DNA of 64,000 nt from Ancylobacter moscoviensis (lineage in GTDB: Bacteria > Pseudomonadota > Alphaproteobacteria > Rhizobiales > Xanthobacteraceae). This document shows positions 18,713 to 33,142 of this stretch, piece by piece (position 1 is the first letter of the stretch; each line of letters opens with the position of its first letter). Location of the stretch: positions 302,551-366,550 of the forward strand of contig NZ_VMBP01000006.1 of assembly GCF_007559435.1 (NCBI RefSeq). Direction: 5' to 3'. The position numbers and the translations under genes were made by a program. The notes beneath the pieces were generated by a model. It was not told where the DNA came from and ran no database searches. It saw only the letters and a list, made by a program, of their open reading frames with translations.

Positions 18713-19555
18713 ATGCTGCGAGGGATGAGCGAATCGACCGACGATGCCGATCTTTTCCCCCCCGCCGAGGCATCCGCGGGGCCTGTCAGTTTCGCCAGTA
18801 TCGGCTCCCTCTACCGCTATCCGGTGAAGGGGCTGACGCCGGAGCGGCTGGAGCTGGTCGAGCTGGAGGCCGGCAAGTATTTTCCGGGCGACCGGCTCTA
18901 CGCCATCGAGAACGGCCCGTCGGGCTTCATTCCCGAGGCGCCGGCCTTCCAGCCCAAGATCAAGTTCCTCATGCTGATGCGCAACGAGCGCCTCGCCGCG
19001 CTCGACGCCCGCTACGACGACGCCACGCATGAGCTGGTGATCGACCACGATGGCGAGGAAGTGGTGCGCGGCAAGCTGGACACGCCGGAGGGGCGGGAGG
19101 CGATCGAACTCTTCTTCCAGCGCTACTCGCGCTACGAGTTGCGCGGCGCCCCCCGCGTCCTCGCCGCGCCGGAAGGCTTCCGCTTCGTCGACACCACGGA
19201 AGGCTTCATCTCGCTGATCAACCTCGCGAGCTGCCGGGCGCTCGGCGAGATCATCGGCCAGCCGGTCGATCCGCTGCGCTTCCGGGCGAATCTCTATCTG
19301 GAAGGCATGGAGCCCTGGGAGGAGTTCGACCTCGTCGGCCACACCATCGAGGTCGGCAACCAGGTGCGCCTCAAGGTCACCCAGCGCATCTTCCGGTGCG
19401 CGGCCACCAACGTCGATCCCATCACCGCCCGGCGCGACCTGGACGTGCCGGGCACGCTGATGCGCACCTTCGGCCACACCGATTGCGGGATCTTCGCCGA
19501 GGTGGAGCAGGGCGGGCTGATCGCGGAAGGCGATTCGGTTCGCATCACGCTGTGA
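18713..19555 (+). CDS. MOSC domain protein
   Basis: 280 residues if the ATG at 18713 is used; the ATG at 18725 is equally possible since the GAGGG before it is too close to be a good ribosome-binding site. The N-terminal MOSC beta barrel starts GSLYRYPVKGLTPERLELV, and the C-terminal MOSC domain carries the conserved Cys in IFRCAATNVDPITA. Relatives bind molybdenum cofactor and transfer sulfur or reduce N-hydroxylated compounds (mARC-like), but the exact role is unknown. A bidirectional terminator follows. Confidence 0.86.
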   Translation: MLRGMSESTDDADLFPPAEASAGPVSFASIGSLYRYPVKGLTPERLELVELEAGKYFPGDRLYAIENGPSGFIPEAPAFQPKIKFLMLMRNERLAALDARYDDATHELVIDHDGEEVVRGKLDTPEGREAIELFFQRYSRYELRGAPRVLAAPEGFRFVDTTEGFISLINLASCRALGEIIGQPVDPLRFRANLYLEGMEPWEEFDLVGHTIEVGNQVRLKVTQRIFRCAATNVDPITARRDLDVPGTLMRTFGHTDCGIFAEVEQGGLIAEGDSVRITL

Positions 19556-19652
19556 GATTCCCGCCGTGATGATCGTTGTGGCCGGGCTCGCCCCTCCGGC
19601 CTGACGATGCATTGTTGGATGCGGGGAATGTCTTCGACAGGAACGCCCAAAC

Positions 19653-19681
19653 AAAAAAGGCCCGGCTGAGCCGGGCCTTTT
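19653..19681. terminator. bidirectional terminator between MOSC gene and DUF4167 gene
   Basis: GGCCCGGC (19659-19666) and GCCGGGCC (19670-19677), 3-base loop, TTTT on the right and AAAAAA on the left, between converging genes. Confidence 0.9.
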
Positions 19682-19702
19682 GCATTTCGGTTCAGCGACG
19701 GC

Positions 19703-20776
19703 TCACTCGCCGGCTTCCGCCGTCGCCGCCTCGGCGCCTTCACCCTCGCCTTCCGTTTCCGCGCGGCGGTAGCGCCGGCGGCGGGTGCGGGGAGCGCGGG
19801 CCTCGCCGTCTTCGGCGGTTTCCTCGGCCGGCGCGGCGACCACTGCCGCGGCAGCAGCCTTGGTGCTGCGCGAGCGGCTCGTGCCTTCCTTCGCCGGACG
19901 GGCCGGGGCCACGACCGGCGCGGCTTCGGCCGGAGCCGGCTCGGCCTTGGCGACCTCGACGGCGGAAGCTTCAGCCTTGGTGGCCTTCGGAGCGGTCTCG
20001 ACGGCGGCGCTCACCGGAGCGGCGCTGCTCTGCGTGATGAAGGCGGGCAGGCCGCCGATCTCGGTCTCGACTTCCGGCCCGAGGCGCGGCTGCGGCTGCT
20101 GGGAAGGATCGCGATAGCCTTCGCCACCCTCACGGGGCTCGCGCGGTTCACGCGGCTCGCGATAGGGGCGGTTGTCGCGGGACCAGCGGCCCTCGCGCTG
20201 CTCGCCGCGCTCGCCGTCCTGGCGGTCGCGATTCTGGCGGTCGCGGTCGTGGCGGTCGGAACGATCCCGATGATCGCGATCCGGCCGGTCGCGGTCCTGC
20301 CGGTCGCGATCCTGTCCACGCTCGCGGTTGTCGCGGCGACCGTCGCGGTCGCGGAAGAAGTCGCGCTGACCTCCTTCGCGCTGGCCGTCCCGCTGTCCGC
20401 CCTCGCGCTGTCCCTGCTGCTCGCGGGCCTGGAAAGCCGGCTGGCCATCGGTCCCGGCTTCCTCGAGGTCGTCCTCGTACTCGTCCTCGTCCGAGCGCTG
20501 GAAGGGCTGGCCCTGCACGCCGAACTGGGCCTGGGCGGCCGCGATGATGCGGAAATAGTGCTCGGCGTGCTGGAGATAGTTCTCCGCCGCCACCGGGTCG
20601 CCCGACGCCTGCGCGTCGCGGGCGAGCTGCTGGTATTTCTCGACGATGTGCTGAGCGGTGCCGCGCACCTTCACATCGGGGCCGTTGGACTCATAGACAC
20701 GCGTAAGCGGATTCTGGCTGCGACGATTGCCGTTGTTGCGGCCGCGCATACGCTTCTGCTGGTTATTATTTCGCAT
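19703..20776 (-). CDS. DUF4167 protein with long Arg/Asp-rich disordered region
   Basis: 357 residues. The first 80 residues are the conserved DUF4167 domain: RNNNQQKRMRGRNNGNRR, then VKVRGTAQHIVEKYQQLARDA and LQHAEHYFRI. The rest is low-complexity: a central stretch (about residues 115-215) of alternating Arg and Asp with repeated RDR, DRQ and PRE units, then Ala/Glu/Pro-rich sequence and a final basic patch RTRRRRYRR. This looks intrinsically disordered and may bind nucleic acid; the domain is restricted to Alphaproteobacteria and its function is not known to me. It follows prmC on the same strand in the usual order of the group. Confidence 0.88.
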   Translation of the reverse strand: MRNNNQQKRMRGRNNGNRRSQNPLTRVYESNGPDVKVRGTAQHIVEKYQQLARDAQASGDPVAAENYLQHAEHYFRIIAAAQAQFGVQGQPFQRSDEDEYEDDLEEAGTDGQPAFQAREQQGQREGGQRDGQREGGQRDFFRDRDGRRDNRERGQDRDRQDRDRPDRDHRDRSDRHDRDRQNRDRQDGERGEQREGRWSRDNRPYREPREPREPREGGEGYRDPSQQPQPRLGPEVETEIGGLPAFITQSSAAPVSAAVETAPKATKAEASAVEVAKAEPAPAEAAPVVAPARPAKEGTSRSRSTKAAAAAVVAAPAEETAEDGEARAPRTRRRRYRRAETEGEGEGAEAATAEAGE

Positions 20777-21369
20777 CGAGCTGGTCTCTGATGCCGGTAC
20801 AAGGGCCGGCGGGGCGAACCCCGTTCGGCGCGGGTACTGGCGGGTCAATCGCCTCAATTTTCCGTCACCCCGTCCTCTGGCCACGGCCATCGGGAACGGT
20901 GCGTCGGGAAATCTCGCCTTGCGGCCGGGGAAAACCTGCCATAGCCGGGAACCGCGTGGTTCCGGCATATACCGCAGGTCGCCGCCGACCATCGGACTTC
21001 TTCCATGGGAGCGCATCTTCGAAGATGCTCCGCCGCCGGATATTCCGGCAGCGATCCATCCTGGCCATATTCTTCCGGCCCGGACCCGGCCCGCGCCACA
21101 CAGCGCAACGGCCGACCCCATGCTTCATCGTGCAACCGAAGCCGCACCGATAAACTCGTGGAGCGTTCGCCCCTCTGAGACGCCTCGTTCCATTCAGACC
21201 TTCCGCACAGGCCAGAATGTCATACCGATGATGAGCACGGGCACTCGACGAGAGCGACCAGCATACAAACCACGGTGAGTCAGGTGATGTCTCAGGACGA
21301 TTCCTAATATGGACACTAATAGCTTCGGTATGCCGTTCCAAGCCCTTTTTTGCCGCAGTGCAGGTATTC
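20777..21369. other. 593-base gene-free stretch between prmC and DUF4167 gene
   Basis: No convincing gene on either strand. On the minus strand a GGGG-TTCG-CCCC hairpin with UUCG loop (20810-20823) lies about 34 bases before the DUF4167 start and would be in its leader. No strong promoter hexamers and no terminator for prmC were found. The rest shows nothing recognisable. Confidence 0.5.
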
Positions 21370-22217
21370 TCAGGCCGGCCGGGTCACGATGGCGCGCGCG
21401 ATCCCGGCAAGATCGCGCCGCGCCGGGCCATCCGGGGCAAGGCCGGCAGCTGTGAGCAGCGCCGCGACGTCACCCTCCTGGCCGATACCCAGTTCCAGCA
21501 CCGCCCGCCCGCCCGGACGGAGCAGCCCGGGCAGGGCGCGCGCGATGGCGCGGTAGGCATCGAGCCCCTTCGGGCCGCCGTCGAGGGCGAGGAGCGGATC
21601 GTGCTCGCGCACTTCGCGGTCGAGCACGGCGATATCCATCGTGGGAATATAAGGCGGATTGGAGACCACGAGGTCGAAGCGCCCGGCGAGGGCATCCGCC
21701 CACGCCCCGACGAGGATCGCGGCGCGCGCTCCCAGGCCGAGGCTTTCGAGATTGGCGCGGGCCTGCCGGGCGGCGCCGGGCGACAGGTCGACGCCGATGC
21801 CGAAGGCGGCGGGATATTCGCTGAGCAGCGCGGCGAGAAGCGCGCCGCTGCCGGTGCCGAGATCGAGGATGGCGAGCGGCGCGGCGCGGTCCGGGAAGAC
21901 GGCGAGGGCGGCCTCGACCAGCGTCTCGGTCTCCGGCCGCGGCACCAGCGTCTCGGGGGCGAGGGCGAAGTCGAGGCTCCAGAACTCGCGCCGGCCGACA
22001 AGGCGTGCCAGCGGCTCGCCGGCGGCGCGGCGGGCGGCGAGGGCGCGGAGGCGGTGCGCCTCGGCTTCCGGCACCGCGGCGTCCGCGCGGGCGAGGAGGT
22101 CGACGTCGGAGAGGCCGAGCCCGGCCCTGAGCAGCGCGCGGGCCTCGCGTTCCGGCGTCTCCAGCCCGGCAGCGGCGAAGCTCGCCGCGATCTCGCGCGC
22201 CAGATCCGCCCGGCTCG

Positions 22218-22221
<4 letters not shown>
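21370..22221 (-). CDS. prmC: release factor glutamine methyltransferase
   Basis: 283 residues. The SAM site is [15 protein letters not shown] (about 118-132) and the substrate motif NPPY is at 188-191 (VVSNPPYIP). It methylates the glutamine of the GGQ motif in release factors RF1 and RF2. It overlaps the end of prfA by 4 bases (22218-22221), a coupling seen in most bacteria and consistent with RF1 being its substrate. Confidence 0.95.
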
Positions 22222-23315
<1,094 letters not shown>

Positions 23316-23325
23316 GTGCGGGTAC

Positions 23326-25593
23326 TCACAGCGGCAGGCCGGCCTTTTCGGCGAAGGCCTTGAGCGACTGGCGCAGCGAGCCCGCATCCGCGCCGTCGGC
23401 GAGCAGCGGCGCGACGAAGGCGGCGGCGGCGGCGAGGTCGAGTTCCAGCAACATCGCCTTCACCGGGCCGTAGGAGGCCGGGGAGACGGAGAGCTTGCGA
23501 TAGCCGATGGCGGCGAGCGCGAGCGCTTCCAGCGGCCGCGAGGCGAGCTCGCCGCAGAGCGTGACCTGCTTGCCGTATTCGGCCGCCTTGTCCGCTACCA
23601 GCTTCAGCGCCCGCAGGGCGGGCGGGCCGAGCGGGTCGAAACGGTCGGCGACGCGCGGATTGCCGCGGTCGGCGGCGTAGAGGAACTGCACCAGATCGTT
23701 CGAGCCGACGGAGGCGAAGTCGACGCGCGGGAAGAGCTGGTCGAGCTGGAACAGCAGGGCCGGCACTTCCAGCATCACGCCGACCAGCACGCGCTCGGGC
23801 AGCCCGTGGCCGTGGCGGCGCAGATGGGTCAGCTCCCGCTCCACGATATGGCGGGCGCGGTCGAATTCCTCGACCGCCGACACCATCGGGAAGATCAGTC
23901 GCAGCTCCCGTCCGGTCGCGGCGCGCAGCAGGGCGCGGATCTGGCTGCGCAGCAGGCCGGGCCGGTCGAGGCCGAGGCGGATCGCCCGCCAGCCGAGCGC
24001 CGGATTCTCCTCCTCGATGGCCCGCATGTAGGGCAGCACCTTGTCGCCGCCGATGTCGAGCGTGCGGAAGACGACCGGCCGTTCGCCCGCCGCATCGAGC
24101 ACCGAACGGTAGAGCTTGAGCTGCTCGTTGGTGCGCGGGAAGGCCGAGGCGATCATGAACTGCAGCTCGGTGCGGAACAGGCCGATGCCCGTCGCGCCAG
24201 TCTCGGCGATGTGCGGCAGGTCGACCAGCAGGCCGGCGTTGAGATGCAGCTCGATCTCGGTTCCGTCCTTGGTGACGGTCGGCACGTCGCGCAGCGCGGC
24301 GTACTGTTCCAGCCGCTTGGCGCGGAAGCGCACCTTCTCGACATAGGCCGCCTCGACGTCCGCCGGCGGGCGCACATGCACCTCGCCGCTGACGCCGTCG
24401 ACGATGACGGCATCGCCCGCGTCGACCTGACCGACGATGTTCTCGAGATGGCCGACCGCCGCGATGCCGAGCGCACGGGCGACGATGGTGAGATGGCTGG
24501 TCGCCGCGCCTTCCTCGAGCACGAGGCCGCGTATGCGCGAGCGGTCATAGTCCAGCAGCGCCGCCGGGCTCATGTTGCGGGCGACGATGATGGCGTTGTC
24601 GGGCAGCCCGGCGCGCTCCTCGCCGGTGGCACGGCCCGTGAGCTGGCGCAGGAGCCGGTTCGCCAGATCGTCGAGATCGTGCATCCGCTCGCGCAGATAC
24701 GGGTCGGTCATGCGCAGCATGCGGGCGCGCGTGTCCGACTGCACGCGCTCCACCGCGCCCTCGGCGGTGAGACCGGTCATGACCGCCTCGCGCATGCGGC
24801 CGATCCAGCCGCGGTCATGCGCGAACATGCGGTAGGCTTCGAGGATCTCGCGATGCTCGCCCACGCGGGCGACGCCCTCGTCCTCCAGCATAATGTCGAT
24901 GGAGGTGCGCAGCGTTTCGACCGCCTCGTCGAGCCGCCTCAGCTCGCCGGGCAGATCGTCGGCGATGACCTTGGTGACCTCGATGCGCGGCTCATGCAGC
25001 ACCACATGGCCGAGGCCGATGCCGTCCGACAGGGCGAGGCCCTTGAGATGCAGCGGCCGGCGCGCGGCGGGCTCGGCGCCCGGGAGCGCCATGGCGGTGA
25101 GCTCGCCCGAGGCGATGATCTCGGCGAGCACCATGGCGGTGGTCTGCAGCGCCTCGATCTCTTCCTCGGTATAGGTGCGGTGGGCGCGGTTCTGCACCAC
25201 CAGCACGCCGAGCGTGTTGCCGGCGCGCAGGATCGGCACGCCGAGGAAGGAATGGTAGATCTCTTCGCCCGTCTCCGGCCGGTAGGAGAAGGCGGGGTGC
25301 GCCTGCGCGTTGGACAGGCTGATCGGCTCGGCCTCGCGGGCGACGGTGCCGACGAGGCCCTCGTCGATGCGCATCACCGTCAGATGGACGGCGGTGCGGT
25401 TCAGACCTTCGGTCGCATAGAGCTCAAGAGTGCCGTCGACGCGCAGCACATAGACCGAGCAGACCTCGGCCACCATGTTGGCCGCGATCAGCACCACGAT
25501 CTTGTCGAGGCGGTCCTGCGCGCTGACCGGCTCCGCCATGACCTCGCGGAGCCGCCTCAATAGCACGCGCGGGCCGCCGAGCGCGCCACGCAT
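23326..25593 (-). CDS. ptsP: PTS-Ntr enzyme I (phosphoenolpyruvate-protein phosphotransferase)
   Basis: 755 residues. An N-terminal GAF domain (about 25-165) precedes the enzyme I part, with phosphorylated His367 in [12 protein letters not shown], and PEP-binding motifs [15 protein letters not shown] and [12 protein letters not shown] towards the C-terminus, where [10 protein letters not shown] carries the catalytic cysteine. It starts the nitrogen-related phosphotransfer chain (PtsP to NPr to EIIA-Ntr); the GAF domain senses glutamine or other metabolites in related species. In rhizobia this chain affects PHB storage and transport, so it fits with phaR/phaAB and gltBD in this window. lysC lies 80 bases upstream on the same strand. 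Confidence 0.94.
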   Translation of the reverse strand: MRGALGGPRVLLRRLREVMAEPVSAQDRLDKIVVLIAANMVAEVCSVYVLRVDGTLELYATEGLNRTAVHLTVMRIDEGLVGTVAREAEPISLSNAQAHPAFSYRPETGEEIYHSFLGVPILRAGNTLGVLVVQNRAHRTYTEEEIEALQTTAMVLAEIIASGELTAMALPGAEPAARRPLHLKGLALSDGIGLGHVVLHEPRIEVTKVIADDLPGELRRLDEAVETLRTSIDIMLEDEGVARVGEHREILEAYRMFAHDRGWIGRMREAVMTGLTAEGAVERVQSDTRARMLRMTDPYLRERMHDLDDLANRLLRQLTGRATGEERAGLPDNAIIVARNMSPAALLDYDRSRIRGLVLEEGAATSHLTIVARALGIAAVGHLENIVGQVDAGDAVIVDGVSGEVHVRPPADVEAAYVEKVRFRAKRLEQYAALRDVPTVTKDGTEIELHLNAGLLVDLPHIAETGATGIGLFRTELQFMIASAFPRTNEQLKLYRSVLDAAGERPVVFRTLDIGGDKVLPYMRAIEEENPALGWRAIRLGLDRPGLLRSQIRALLRAATGRELRLIFPMVSAVEEFDRARHIVERELTHLRRHGHGLPERVLVGVMLEVPALLFQLDQLFPRVDFASVGSNDLVQFLYAADRGNPRVADRFDPLGPPALRALKLVADKAAEYGKQVTLCGELASRPLEALALAAIGYRKLSVSPASYGPVKAMLLELDLAAAAAFVAPLLADGADAGSLRQSLKAFAEKAGLPL

Positions 25594-25673
25594 CGGCCGT
25601 CCTCGGTTTCCGGGACCCGCATTCCCGGAGCGTCGATGTCACGGCGCGACTCGCGCCGCGCCGTTGCCTGGGA

Positions 25674-26924
25674 TCAGGCGTCGAGCCCGTATACCGAATG
25701 CAAGGTTCGCACGGCAAGCTCGGTATAGGCCGCGTCGATGAGCACCGAGATCTTGATCTCCGAGGTGGAGATGGCGCGGATGTTGATCCCGCGTTCCGAC
25801 AGCGCCTTGAAGGCCCGCGCCGCGACACCGGCATGCGAGCGCATGCCGATACCGATGATCGAGATCTTCACCACGTCGGTGGCGCCCTCGATGCTCTCGA
25901 AGCCGATCTCGCCGCGCACGCCGGCGAGCGCCGCCTTGGCGCGCTCGAAATCGGCGGTCGGCACGGTGAAGGTGATGTCGGTGAAGCCCTCGGCCGAGAT
26001 GTTCTGCACGATCATGTCGACGTTGATGTTCGCGTCCGCGAGCGGCACGAACACATTCGCGGCGATACCGGGCTTGTCCGGCACGCGGCGGATGCTGACC
26101 TGGGCTTCGTCCCGGGCGAAGGCGATGCCGGTGACGACTTCACTCTCCACGATTTCCTCCTCGTCGCAAATCAGGGTGCCGGGCGGATCGCCGGCGGTCT
26201 TGAGTTCCGGGGCGTCCGGGTCGGTGAAGCTGGAGCGCACGAAGGTACGCACCTTGTGTACCATGGCGAGCTCCACCGAGCGCACCTGAAGCACCTTGGC
26301 CCCCAGCGAGGCCATTTCCAGCATTTCCTCGAAGGCGATCTTGTCCAGCCGCCGCGCCTTGGGAACGATGCGCGGGTCGGTGGTGTAGACGCCGTCGACG
26401 TCGGTGTAGATGTCGCAACGGTCGGCCTTGATGCCGGCGGCGACGGCCACGGCGCTGGTGTCCGAGCCGCCGCGCCCGAGCGTGGTGATGCGCCCGCTCG
26501 GCAGGTGCATGCCCTGGAAGCCGGCGATCACCGCCACCTCGCCCTGGGCGAAGCGGGCGACGATCTCGTCGCCGTTCACGTCGAGGATGCGGGCGGAGCC
26601 GTGCGCGTCGTCGGTCGAGATGGGCAGCTGCCAGCCCTGCCAGGAGCGGGCGGGAATGCCCATGTCCTGCAGCGCGACGGCCAGCAGGCCGGAGGTCACC
26701 TGCTCGCCCGAGGCGACGATGGCGTCATACTCGCGGGCGTCGTGCAGCACGGAGGTCTCGCGCACCCAGCCGACCAGCTCATTGGTCTTGCCGGACATCG
26801 CCGAGACCACGACGGCCACCTGATGCCCGGCTTCCACTTCCCGTTTCACATGCCTTGCGACGTTGCGAATGCGCTCAATGTTGGCGACAGAGGTGCCGCC
26901 GAACTTCATCACCAGACGTGCCAT
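25674..26924 (-). CDS. lysC: aspartate kinase
   Basis: 416 residues, monofunctional type. It opens with [15 protein letters not shown] and has the kinase core to about residue 245 with the [12 protein letters not shown] and [11 protein letters not shown] segments, followed by two ACT domains for feedback control ([14 protein letters not shown] and [17 protein letters not shown]). It phosphorylates aspartate in the pathway to lysine, threonine and methionine. It heads the minus-strand run lysC-ptsP-prfA-prmC and is divergent from ubiG. Confidence 0.95.
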   Translation of the reverse strand: MARLVMKFGGTSVANIERIRNVARHVKREVEAGHQVAVVVSAMSGKTNELVGWVRETSVLHDAREYDAIVASGEQVTSGLLAVALQDMGIPARSWQGWQLPISTDDAHGSARILDVNGDEIVARFAQGEVAVIAGFQGMHLPSGRITTLGRGGSDTSAVAVAAGIKADRCDIYTDVDGVYTTDPRIVPKARRLDKIAFEEMLEMASLGAKVLQVRSVELAMVHKVRTFVRSSFTDPDAPELKTAGDPPGTLICDEEEIVESEVVTGIAFARDEAQVSIRRVPDKPGIAANVFVPLADANINVDMIVQNISAEGFTDITFTVPTADFERAKAALAGVRGEIGFESIEGATDVVKISIIGIGMRSHAGVAARAFKALSERGINIRAISTSEIKISVLIDAAYTELAVRTLHSVYGLDA

Positions 26925-27094
26925 TGCGGGAAACCGTAACCGTGTTCTTTTGTCGGGGGCCGGGCGGGAAAGGTGGGCTCCCGGCCCAAAAGGCGCGTAT
27001 ACATATCGACCTCGCGCGTCGCCCGCAACGGCACCGCGCGAGCTTGGAATTCCTCTCGGCGCGAGCCGGGCCGCGTCAGATCAAGAGAGTGCCG

Positions 27095-27838
27095 ATGAGC
27101 GAAGCCGCCACCACCGTCGATCCCCGCGAAGTGGAGCGTTTCGCCGCGCTCGCCGCCGAATGGTGGAATCCGCGCGGCAAGATGGGAGTGCTCCACAAGT
27201 TCAATCCGGTGCGCCTCGCCTATCTGCGCGAGAAGATCACCGCGCATTTCGGCCGCGACGATCGCGCCATCCGTCCGCTGGAAGGGCTGCGGCTGCTGGA
27301 CATCGGCTGCGGCGGCGGGCTGCTCAGCGAGCCGTTGGCGCGGATGGGCGCCTCGGTCGTCGGCATCGATCCCGCGGAGAAGAATGTACGCATCGCCGCC
27401 CTCCACGCCGAGGAAAGCGGCGTGCCGGTCGACTACCGCGCGACCACCGCCGAGGCGCTGGCCGACGCCGGCGAGCGCTTCGACGTGGTGCTCGCCATGG
27501 AGGTGGTGGAGCATGTCGCTGATGTCGGGCTGTTCCTCGCCCGCGCCGCCGAAATGGTGAAGCCGGGCGGCCTGCTCTTCGCGGCGACGCTGAACCGCAC
27601 CAAGCGCTCCTTCGCGCTCGCCATCGTCGGGGCGGAATATGTGCTCGGCTGGCTGCCGAGGGGCACGCACGACTGGAACAAGTTCCTCACGCCGGAGGAA
27701 CTGCAGGCGGCGCTGGAGGCCGGCGGGCTTGCCGTCGTCGACCGCGAGGGTGTCGTCTTCAACCCGCTCGCCGATGCCTGGCGGCGCTCGGGCGATGTGT
27801 CGGTGAACTATGTGATGCTGGCCGAGAAGCCGGCCTGA
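27095..27838 (+). CDS. ubiG: ubiquinone biosynthesis O-methyltransferase
   Basis: 247 residues from the ATG at 27095, after AGAGAG. SAM-binding motif [19 protein letters not shown] is followed by the family-specific [14 protein letters not shown] and MEVVEHV; the N-terminal [26 protein letters not shown] is diagnostic. It carries out both O-methylations of the ubiquinone ring. It is divergent to lysC and converges on cysK with 12 bases between the stops. Confidence 0.95.
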   Translation: MSEAATTVDPREVERFAALAAEWWNPRGKMGVLHKFNPVRLAYLREKITAHFGRDDRAIRPLEGLRLLDIGCGGGLLSEPLARMGASVVGIDPAEKNVRIAALHAEESGVPVDYRATTAEALADAGERFDVVLAMEVVEHVADVGLFLARAAEMVKPGGLLFAATLNRTKRSFALAIVGAEYVLGWLPRGTHDWNKFLTPEELQAALEAGGLAVVDREGVVFNPLADAWRRSGDVSVNYVMLAEKPA

Positions 27839-27850
27839 CGCGGAAAGCGC

Positions 27851-28936
27851 TCACGCTTCGATCTGGAAGCCGGGCGTGGAGCGGGAAAGCGCGCGTTCCT
27901 CCTCGTCCATTTCCGCCTCGATGCCCTCGAAGAGCGGCGTCGTCATGTAGCGCTCGCCGGTGTCGGGGAGCATGCACAGGATGACCGATCCCGACGGCGC
28001 GTTCTCCGCCACCTGCCGCGCCACCGCGAAGGTGGAGCCGCCGGAGATGCCGGTGAAGATGCCCTCCCGGCGCGCCAGCTCCTTCGCCCAGCGCATGCCC
28101 TCGGCGCCCGGAACGGGGATCACCTCGTCATAGAGGCTGTGGTCGATCGCCTCCTGCAGCACATAGGGGATGAAATCCGGCGTCCAGCCCTGGATCGGGT
28201 GCGGCTCGAAGGCGGGGTGGCTCGCCGCCGGCGAATGGTCGGCGTTGCGCGGCTGGGGTGTCCCGCTGCCGACGAGCTGGGCGTTGGCCGGCTCGCTGAG
28301 CACGATCCGCGTCTGCGGCCGTTCGCGCCGCAGCACCCGCCCGACGCCGACGACCGTGCCTCCGGTGCCGTAGCCGGTGACGAAACAGTCGAGTCTCTGG
28401 CCGGCGAAGTCGTTGATGATCTCCCGCCCCGTCGTCGCCTCGTGGATCGCGGCGTTGGCGGCGGTCTCGAACTGGTGGGCAAGGAACCAGCCATTGGCCT
28501 CGGCCAGCTCCACCGCCTTGAGATACATGCCCCAGCCCTTGGCGGCGCGCGGCGTCAGCACGACCTTGGCGCCGAGCATGCGCATCATCTTGCGCCGCTC
28601 GATGGAGAAGCTGTCGGCCATGGTGACGACGAGCGGATAGCCTTTCTGGGCGCAGACCATGGCGAGGCCGATGCCGGTATTGCCGCTGGTGGCCTCGACC
28701 ACCGTCTGGCCCGGCCGCAGCGCGCCGCTGCGCTCGCCTTCCTCGATGATGCTGAGCGCCAGCCGGTCCTTCACCGAGGCGGCCGGATTGAAGAACTCGG
28801 CCTTCGCATAGATCGTCGCGTGGCTGGGAGCGAGGTTGTTGATGCGGATCACCGGCGTGTCGCCGACGGTCTCCACCACGCTCTCGAAGAGGCGGCCGCG
28901 ACCCGAGGTCGTCCGGCCCGTCATCGGCTTGTCCAT
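27851..28936 (-). CDS. cysK: cysteine synthase A
   Basis: 361 residues, rather longer than E. coli CysK. PLP-binding Lys56 is in NPAASVKDR; the substrate loop is TSGNTGIG; the phosphate-binding GTGGT is in TGYGTGGTVVG. It makes cysteine from O-acetylserine and sulfide. A 20-residue insertion (about 225-250) including PQPRNADHSPAASHP and the C-terminal tail explain the extra length. A cystathionine beta-synthase-like or CysM role cannot be excluded but the sequence is of CysK type. Confidence 0.88.
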   Translation of the reverse strand: MDKPMTGRTTSGRGRLFESVVETVGDTPVIRINNLAPSHATIYAKAEFFNPAASVKDRLALSIIEEGERSGALRPGQTVVEATSGNTGIGLAMVCAQKGYPLVVTMADSFSIERRKMMRMLGAKVVLTPRAAKGWGMYLKAVELAEANGWFLAHQFETAANAAIHEATTGREIINDFAGQRLDCFVTGYGTGGTVVGVGRVLRRERPQTRIVLSEPANAQLVGSGTPQPRNADHSPAASHPAFEPHPIQGWTPDFIPYVLQEAIDHSLYDEVIPVPGAEGMRWAKELARREGIFTGISGGSTFAVARQVAENAPSGSVILCMLPDTGERYMTTPLFEGIEAEMDEEERALSRSTPGFQIEA

Positions 28937-29351
28937 CGTGACCTCCCGGGCGCCCGCAGGGCTGCCGCGTGCGGGCGGCGTCGATGGCCGGCGGCGGTCG
29001 GGATGCTGTTCGGATCGGCGGCCCGCTTGCCGGCCTGTTTCGCTTCTCTACGTTATTCATACGCCCGGCGTCGGGCGGCCGGAAGCGCTGTTGTCCCGTC
29101 TACGCCTTTTGATCCCGGCCGGTGGCCCCTACGCCTTTCGGGGGAACGTCGAGTCAGGGGACGTCGAACGGGCCGATGAAATTTACCGCTTGATCCGCCG
29201 CAAGGCCCTTCCGTTGCCGATGGGCAACACTACATGAGGTCGAGCGGGTCGCCATGACGGGGCCCGCCGTGGCGGCCGGGATACGGGCGCCGCAATCCCG
29301 ATAACCGCTCGCGCCTCCGTGGAGGGCGAGGGGAGGGGTCTGGAGGGACAG
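28937..29351. other. 415-base divergent control region cysK / clpB
   Basis: No gene seen. The clpB ribosome-binding site is GGAGGG at 29342-29347. CTTGAT at 29189-29194 could be part of a heat-shock promoter but no good -10 follows at the proper distance. No terminator or RNA gene recognised. Confidence 0.45.
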
Positions 29352-31970
<2,619 letters not shown>

Positions 31971-31992
31971 GCCGCTTCTCGACCGTCATACG

Positions 31993-32023
31993 AAAAGGGC
32001 GCCGCGAGAGCGGCGCCCTTTTT
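31993..32023. terminator. bidirectional terminator between clpB and galU
   Basis: GGGCGCCG (31997-32004) and CGGCGCCC (32011-32018), 6-base loop, five T on the right and AAAA on the left, between converging genes. Confidence 0.9.
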
Positions 32024-32055
32024 GCTGGTCGCATGCCTGCCGGAGCGGCGGCGGG

Positions 32056-32943
32056 TCAGTTCTTCGCCAGCAGCGCGTCGAGTTCCGGGCGGAAGGTGTC
32101 GGAAATCTCGGGATTGGCGAGCGCGTAGGCGACGTTGGCCATGAGGAAGCCGAGCTTCGAGCCGCAATCGTAGATCGCGCCGTCGAAGGTCACGCTGTAG
32201 AAATCCTGCCTCTGCGCCAGCTTCAGCATGGAATCGGTGAGCTGGATCTCATTGCCGGCGCCACGCTCCTGGGTGGCGAGCAGCTCGAAGATTTCCGGCT
32301 GAAGGATGTAGCGGCCGGAAATGGCGAGGTTCGACGGGGCGACGTCCTTCTTCGGCTTCTCGACCATGCTGGCGATCTTGTGCACGCCGTCGGCGACCTC
32401 GGTGCCGAGCCCGACGATGCCGTACTGGTCGGTCTGCTCCGGGGGGACCTCATAGACCGCGATGTGGTTGCCGCCGGTCTTGGCGTAGGCGTCCACCATC
32501 TGCGCGAGGCAGCCCTTGCCGTTGGTCGGCTTGTGCAGCATGTCCGGCAGCAGCAGCGCGAAGGGCTCGTTGCCGATGATGTCGCGGGCGCACCACACGG
32601 CATGGCCGAGGCCGAGGGGAAGCTGCTGGCGGGTGAAGCTGGTGGCGCCGGGACCCATGGTCTCCTGGCGCAGCATTTCCAGCATCTGGCTCTTGCCGCG
32701 CTCCAGAAGCGTGTCTTCCAGCTCGTACTGGCGGTCGAAGTGATCCTCGATGACGCCCTTGTTGCGTCCGGTCACGAAGACGATGTGCTCGATGCCGGCG
32801 GCGCGGGCCTCGTCAACCACGTGCTGCACGACAGGACGATCGACGACCGTGAGCATCTCCTTCGGAACGGCCTTGGTCGCGGGCAGGAACCGCGTGCCGA
32901 GGCCGGCCACGGGGAGGATCGCTTTGCGAATAGGAGTTACCAT
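32056..32943 (-). CDS. galU: UTP-glucose-1-phosphate uridylyltransferase
   Basis: 295 residues. The nucleotide-binding start is [24 protein letters not shown]; later EMRSS-type contacts fall in [21 protein letters not shown] and the sugar site in [10 protein letters not shown] and [15 protein letters not shown]. It makes UDP-glucose for exopolysaccharide, LPS and glucans. The ATG at 32943 gives the normal length; its ribosome-binding site is weak. A longer frame reaches 33078 without family similarity. Confidence 0.94.
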   Translation of the reverse strand: MVTPIRKAILPVAGLGTRFLPATKAVPKEMLTVVDRPVVQHVVDEARAAGIEHIVFVTGRNKGVIEDHFDRQYELEDTLLERGKSQMLEMLRQETMGPGATSFTRQQLPLGLGHAVWCARDIIGNEPFALLLPDMLHKPTNGKGCLAQMVDAYAKTGGNHIAVYEVPPEQTDQYGIVGLGTEVADGVHKIASMVEKPKKDVAPSNLAISGRYILQPEIFELLATQERGAGNEIQLTDSMLKLAQRQDFYSVTFDGAIYDCGSKLGFLMANVAYALANPEISDTFRPELDALLAKN

Positions 32944-33142
32944 CTGAGAGACATGCCGCTTTGGTGATGGTGGAGGTGAGGGCGGGTAGTACAAAATTCC
33001 TATGAAATTCCACTTAACGATTCGATTTTGACAATCCGTTGCCGGGTGGCCCCGGTGACGTCTTGAAACTTCCCGCACGTTAAGTTCGTCGAAACCATGA
33101 CGGTTGCCTAATCGTAGCGATTAATTGCGTTAGGGTTGCGTC

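Noticed and set aside
20777..21369. Genes between prmC and the DUF4167 gene
   Set aside because: Frames of 97-183 codons exist on both strands, but products are Arg/Pro-rich without any pattern and starts have no ribosome-binding sites.
29189..29215. Heat-shock promoter for clpB
   Set aside because: CTTGAT is present but no CCCCAT-like -10 is found at 13-17 bases; too weak to claim.
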